The notes beneath the pieces are model-generated. The model ran no database searches. It had not been told where the DNA came from and saw nothing but the letters and a program-made list of their open reading frames with translations. This document shows, in pieces, positions 6,386 through 7,860 of a stretch of 7,860 bases of DNA. A program made the translations under genes and the position numbers. The DNA comes from Bacillota bacterium (GTDB taxonomy: Bacteria; Bacillota; Bacilli; Alicyclobacillales; Alicyclobacillaceae). The stretch spans positions 1-7,860 of the forward strand of contig JAKADF010000139.1 in the NCBI GenBank assembly GCA_021820805.1, written 5' to 3'. How positions within the stretch are numbered: position 1 is the stretch's first letter; each line of letters begins with the position of its first letter.

Positions 6386-6452
6386 CCTTAAGACTGCGGC
6401 TTCTTCTGCATACCATTCAAAAGGCTCCTCCTGTTTTTCCGCTTAAGTCGGT

Positions 6453-6497
6453 ACCACCTTTTGTAATGACGGAATGTATTGATTACCGGGAGGTGGT
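6453..6497 (+). promoter_or_regulatory. Leader hairpin that can mask the SGNH hydrolase ribosome-binding site
   Basis: ACCACCT (6453-6459) can pair with AGGTGGT (6491-6497), which contains the Shine-Dalgarno GGGAGGTGG of the gene starting at 6501. Inside it, GTAAT (6463-6467) pairs with ATTAC (6482-6486). The two stems are separated by a small internal loop of T's facing C/G bases that could add G-U pairs, so about 12 to 14 pairs would close the whole site. A second anti-SD stretch, CTCCTCC at 6425-6431, could compete. This may be RNA-level control or a temperature-sensitive fold, or it may be chance complementarity to a purine-rich ribosome-binding site. No known riboswitch class is recognised. 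Confidence 0.4.
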
Positions 6498-6500
6498 CTT

Positions 6501-7196
6501 ATGCAACGTAATATTTATCTTGCCCTTGGTGATTCCGTCACGGTCGGCCATGGAGCTACTCATCCAAATATGTCATTTATTTACCAGTTTGGTTCATACT
6601 CAAGAGAGAAGTCGTTAGCGGATCAAACGATTGTTATTGCGCAGAATGGTTGGACGTCTGGAGATGTCTTTCAGGCGACGCATTTCATTGACAAAACAAT
6701 TTGGGACCATACGAACTTGCTTACATTAATGACAGGCGGAAATGATTTGCGAAAACTTTTACGGAGACTATACCTGCCTTTATCTCGTTCGCCGATTACC
6801 CCAGAGCTTGTTAATCAAAGATTACAGGAATTTGGGTTTCACTTGAACCTGTTATGCAGATCAATTTCGTACCACAATATTCCGTTCGTGCTTGTCGCAA
6901 CAGTTTATAATCCGGTACCAAACTTTCCTTTGGCCGTGAACGCAATAGAATCCCTAAATGATATTGTACGAGACATGACAAAACACTATAATTTCGAACT
7001 CGTAGATGTGTATAATGAGTTTCAGAAAAAAGAGTTTAATTACATCGAAGGATATCGTACCGGTCGCTTTGAGGACCTTGTTTCCCCGTTTCGACGCCCA
7101 ATTCATCCGAGCAACACTGGTCACAGACGAATTGCAGATTTATTTACGAAACATTTATCCTTCATTGAGAGAAAAAAGAGGTCAATCAAGCATTAG
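6501..7196 (+). CDS. SGNH/GDSL-family hydrolase (lipase/esterase-like)
   Basis: This 231-residue protein belongs to the SGNH hydrolase fold, whose members are esterases, lipases, acyltransferases or deacetylases. Block I GDSVTVG holds the nucleophile S12. Block II is QNGWTSGD with the oxyanion Gly at about 50. Block III is GGND (79-82) with N81. Block V is IHPSNTGH with H202. In most family members the catalytic Asp is three residues before this His (DxxH); here that position is R199, so the triad is incomplete at the usual place, and an Asp elsewhere such as D192 might substitute. There is no signal peptide, so the enzyme should be cytosolic. The ATG at 6501 has GGGAGGTGG a few bases upstream, which can fold into the leader hairpin at 6453-6497. 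The C-terminus is basic (KKRSIKH). The substrate is unknown; an acyl ester or lysophospholipid would fit the following acyl-ACP synthetase-like gene, but this is inference. Confidence 0.9.
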   Translation: MQRNIYLALGDSVTVGHGATHPNMSFIYQFGSYSREKSLADQTIVIAQNGWTSGDVFQATHFIDKTIWDHTNLLTLMTGGNDLRKLLRRLYLPLSRSPITPELVNQRLQEFGFHLNLLCRSISYHNIPFVLVATVYNPVPNFPLAVNAIESLNDIVRDMTKHYNFELVDVYNEFQKKEFNYIEGYRTGRFEDLVSPFRRPIHPSNTGHRRIADLFTKHLSFIERKKRSIKH

Positions 7197-7316
7197 CTCA
7201 TAACCCGTCACTTTAATATCGCATTCCTGCTTCTAAAACTTTTTGAATAATCAATAAATAGCCAGGCTTCAAAAGTTACAATTATGGATTTCGAGTGTTA
7301 TCATTACATATGTGTT

Positions 7317-7322
7317 TATAAT
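7317..7322 (+). promoter_or_regulatory. Candidate -10 element upstream of the Aas-like gene
   Basis: A perfect TATAAT lies 55 bases before the ATG at 7377, in a 180-base non-coding gap that shows no other gene and no clear terminator. No good TTGACA-like box is found at 16-18 bases upstream (7294-7299 reads AGTGTT), so the call rests on the -10 alone. An upstream TG at 7313-7314 is one base off the extended -10 position. Confidence 0.4.
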
Positions 7323-7376
7323 GAATACACTTGAGACTCATTTGCTGTGTTTGTATAGAAAGGACAAAATACCTTC

Positions 7377-7860
7377 ATGACTCAATCTCTTTTTAATCAG
7401 GCTCAGGCTGATGACATCAATCTTTTCAACAAACTGATTGATGCAGCTCATACCTACGGAAGCCAATTTGAAATTGTTGAAGACCTGCAAGGAAAAGTCA
7501 CTTACAGGCAACTAGTTATGGCTTCCATTGCCTTATCAATTCAATTTGATAAATTATTCCGGGATGAACAAGCTATTGGCTTATTACTCCCGAACGCTAT
7601 TGGCCATGTGGCAGCGTTATTTGCTTTATTTCGTATTGGGAAAACGCCTTCAATCCTTAATTTTACAGTCGGATCACAAACATTTATAGATTGTCTTGAG
7701 ACTGCAAACATTTCAACCATTTTAACATCGACTGAATTTATTGAAAGAGCTAACCTTGAATATTTAGTTGAAGCAGCAAAGTCTAATGGAATAAGGGTTT
7801 TATTTCTTGAATCTATCAGAGGACAAATTCATACTTTTACAAAAATGAGGACAATGCTGA
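7377..7860 (+). CDS. Acyl-ACP synthetase-like, AMP-binding protein (Aas C-terminal domain type), N-terminal part only
   Basis: The frame is open from the ATG at 7377 to the window edge, giving 161 codons. The translation resembles the start of the acyl-ACP synthetase domain of Aas (2-acylglycerophosphoethanolamine acyltransferase / acyl-ACP synthetase). Visible are FNKLIDAAHTYGSQFEIVED, then KVTYRQLVMASIAL, then IGLLLPNAIGHVAALFALFR, GKTPSILNFTVG, ILTSTEFIERANLEYLVEAA and VLFLESIRG. The ATP-binding P-loop and adenylation motifs would lie to the right of the window, so activity cannot be checked. Unlike E. coli Aas there is no acyltransferase domain before this region; only about 15 residues precede it. 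AAAGGA at 7359-7364 is 12 bases from the start, a long spacing; a TAG in frame at 7356-7358 rules out a much longer N-terminus. The likely role is ATP-dependent activation of fatty acids for membrane lipid repair or uptake. Confidence 0.88.
   Translation, partial: MTQSLFNQAQADDINLFNKLIDAAHTYGSQFEIVEDLQGKVTYRQLVMASIALSIQFDKLFRDEQAIGLLLPNAIGHVAALFALFRIGKTPSILNFTVGSQTFIDCLETANISTILTSTEFIERANLEYLVEAAKSNGIRVLFLESIRGQIHTFTKMRTML

Noticed and set aside
6356..6421. Minus-strand mini-ORF of 21 codons with an AGGAGG upstream (ATG near 6416, stop near 6353).
   Set aside because: It runs through the stem of the plus-strand terminator, has no recognisable product and no gene follows it; the apparent SD is the complement of a pyrimidine run.
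6386..6460. On the minus strand AAGGTGGTACCG (from 6460 down) resembles the conserved T-box motif, with a GC hairpin further on.
   Set aside because: The match to the T-box core is incomplete, the region that would hold Stem I is the SGNH coding sequence, and no amino-acid gene follows on that strand. The same bases are better explained as the plus-strand leader and terminator.
6346..6618. Open plus-strand frame of 90 codons overlapping the leader and start of the SGNH gene.
   Set aside because: It begins with no ribosome-binding site just before the terminator stem, has no domain, and overlaps the SGNH gene in another frame.
1..7860. Search for tRNA or rRNA genes, CRISPR repeats, insertion sequences or phage genes.
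   Set aside because: No cloverleaf-like stretch, no regularly spaced repeats, no transposase or integrase motif and no terminal inverted repeats were seen by eye.

Overview
The window looks like a chromosomal segment of a low-GC Gram-positive bacterium (Bacillota). Base composition leans to AT, Shine-Dalgarno sites are strong and purine-rich, GTG starts are common, and the families (MoxR/DUF58/DUF4129, AzlCD) are typical of Bacillales. A spore-forming bacillus, perhaps Alicyclobacillus-like, is a guess from gene content only; no marker gene here fixes the genus.

Layout. Bases 1-638 (+) hold the last 29 codons of an unrecognised gene and, two bases later, a 181-residue coiled-coil protein of unknown function. 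A 13-bp perfect hairpin (654-689) separates these from a convergent three-gene operon on the minus strand (3991 down to 755): a MoxR AAA+ ATPase, a DUF58 protein and a polytopic membrane protein ending in a DUF4129 domain. These genes abut or overlap, so they are probably translationally coupled. The third protein has the TM-bundle / TM / DUF4129 plan of YebA/TgpA-type proteins but lacks the transglutaminase domain.

From about 4000 everything is on the plus strand. An AT-rich divergent intergenic region carries an operator-like inverted repeat. It is followed by azlD and azlC (branched-chain amino acid exporter, in the reverse of the usual order), a MaoC-type hot-dog hydratase, a Gln/Asn/Pro-rich protein of unknown function ending at a rho-independent terminator, an SGNH/GDSL hydrolase whose ribosome-binding site can be folded into a leader hairpin, and the first 161 codons of an acyl-ACP synthetase-like (Aas-type, AMP-binding) protein that runs off the right edge.

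How they may work together. The minus-strand operon is a chaperone-type AAA+ module acting with a vWA-like partner at the membrane. AzlCD exports branched-chain amino acids or analogues. The MaoC protein, SGNH hydrolase and acyl-ACP synthetase could all touch acyl-chain metabolism, but they are separated by a terminator and a promoter-like gap, so a single pathway is only an inference. No RNA gene, CRISPR array, insertion sequence or phage gene was seen. No stretch longer than 300 bases lacks a gene. I found no clearly new system; the best leads are the transglutaminase-less MoxR operon, the SD-masking leader hairpin, and the SGNH enzyme with an Arg at the usual catalytic Asp position.
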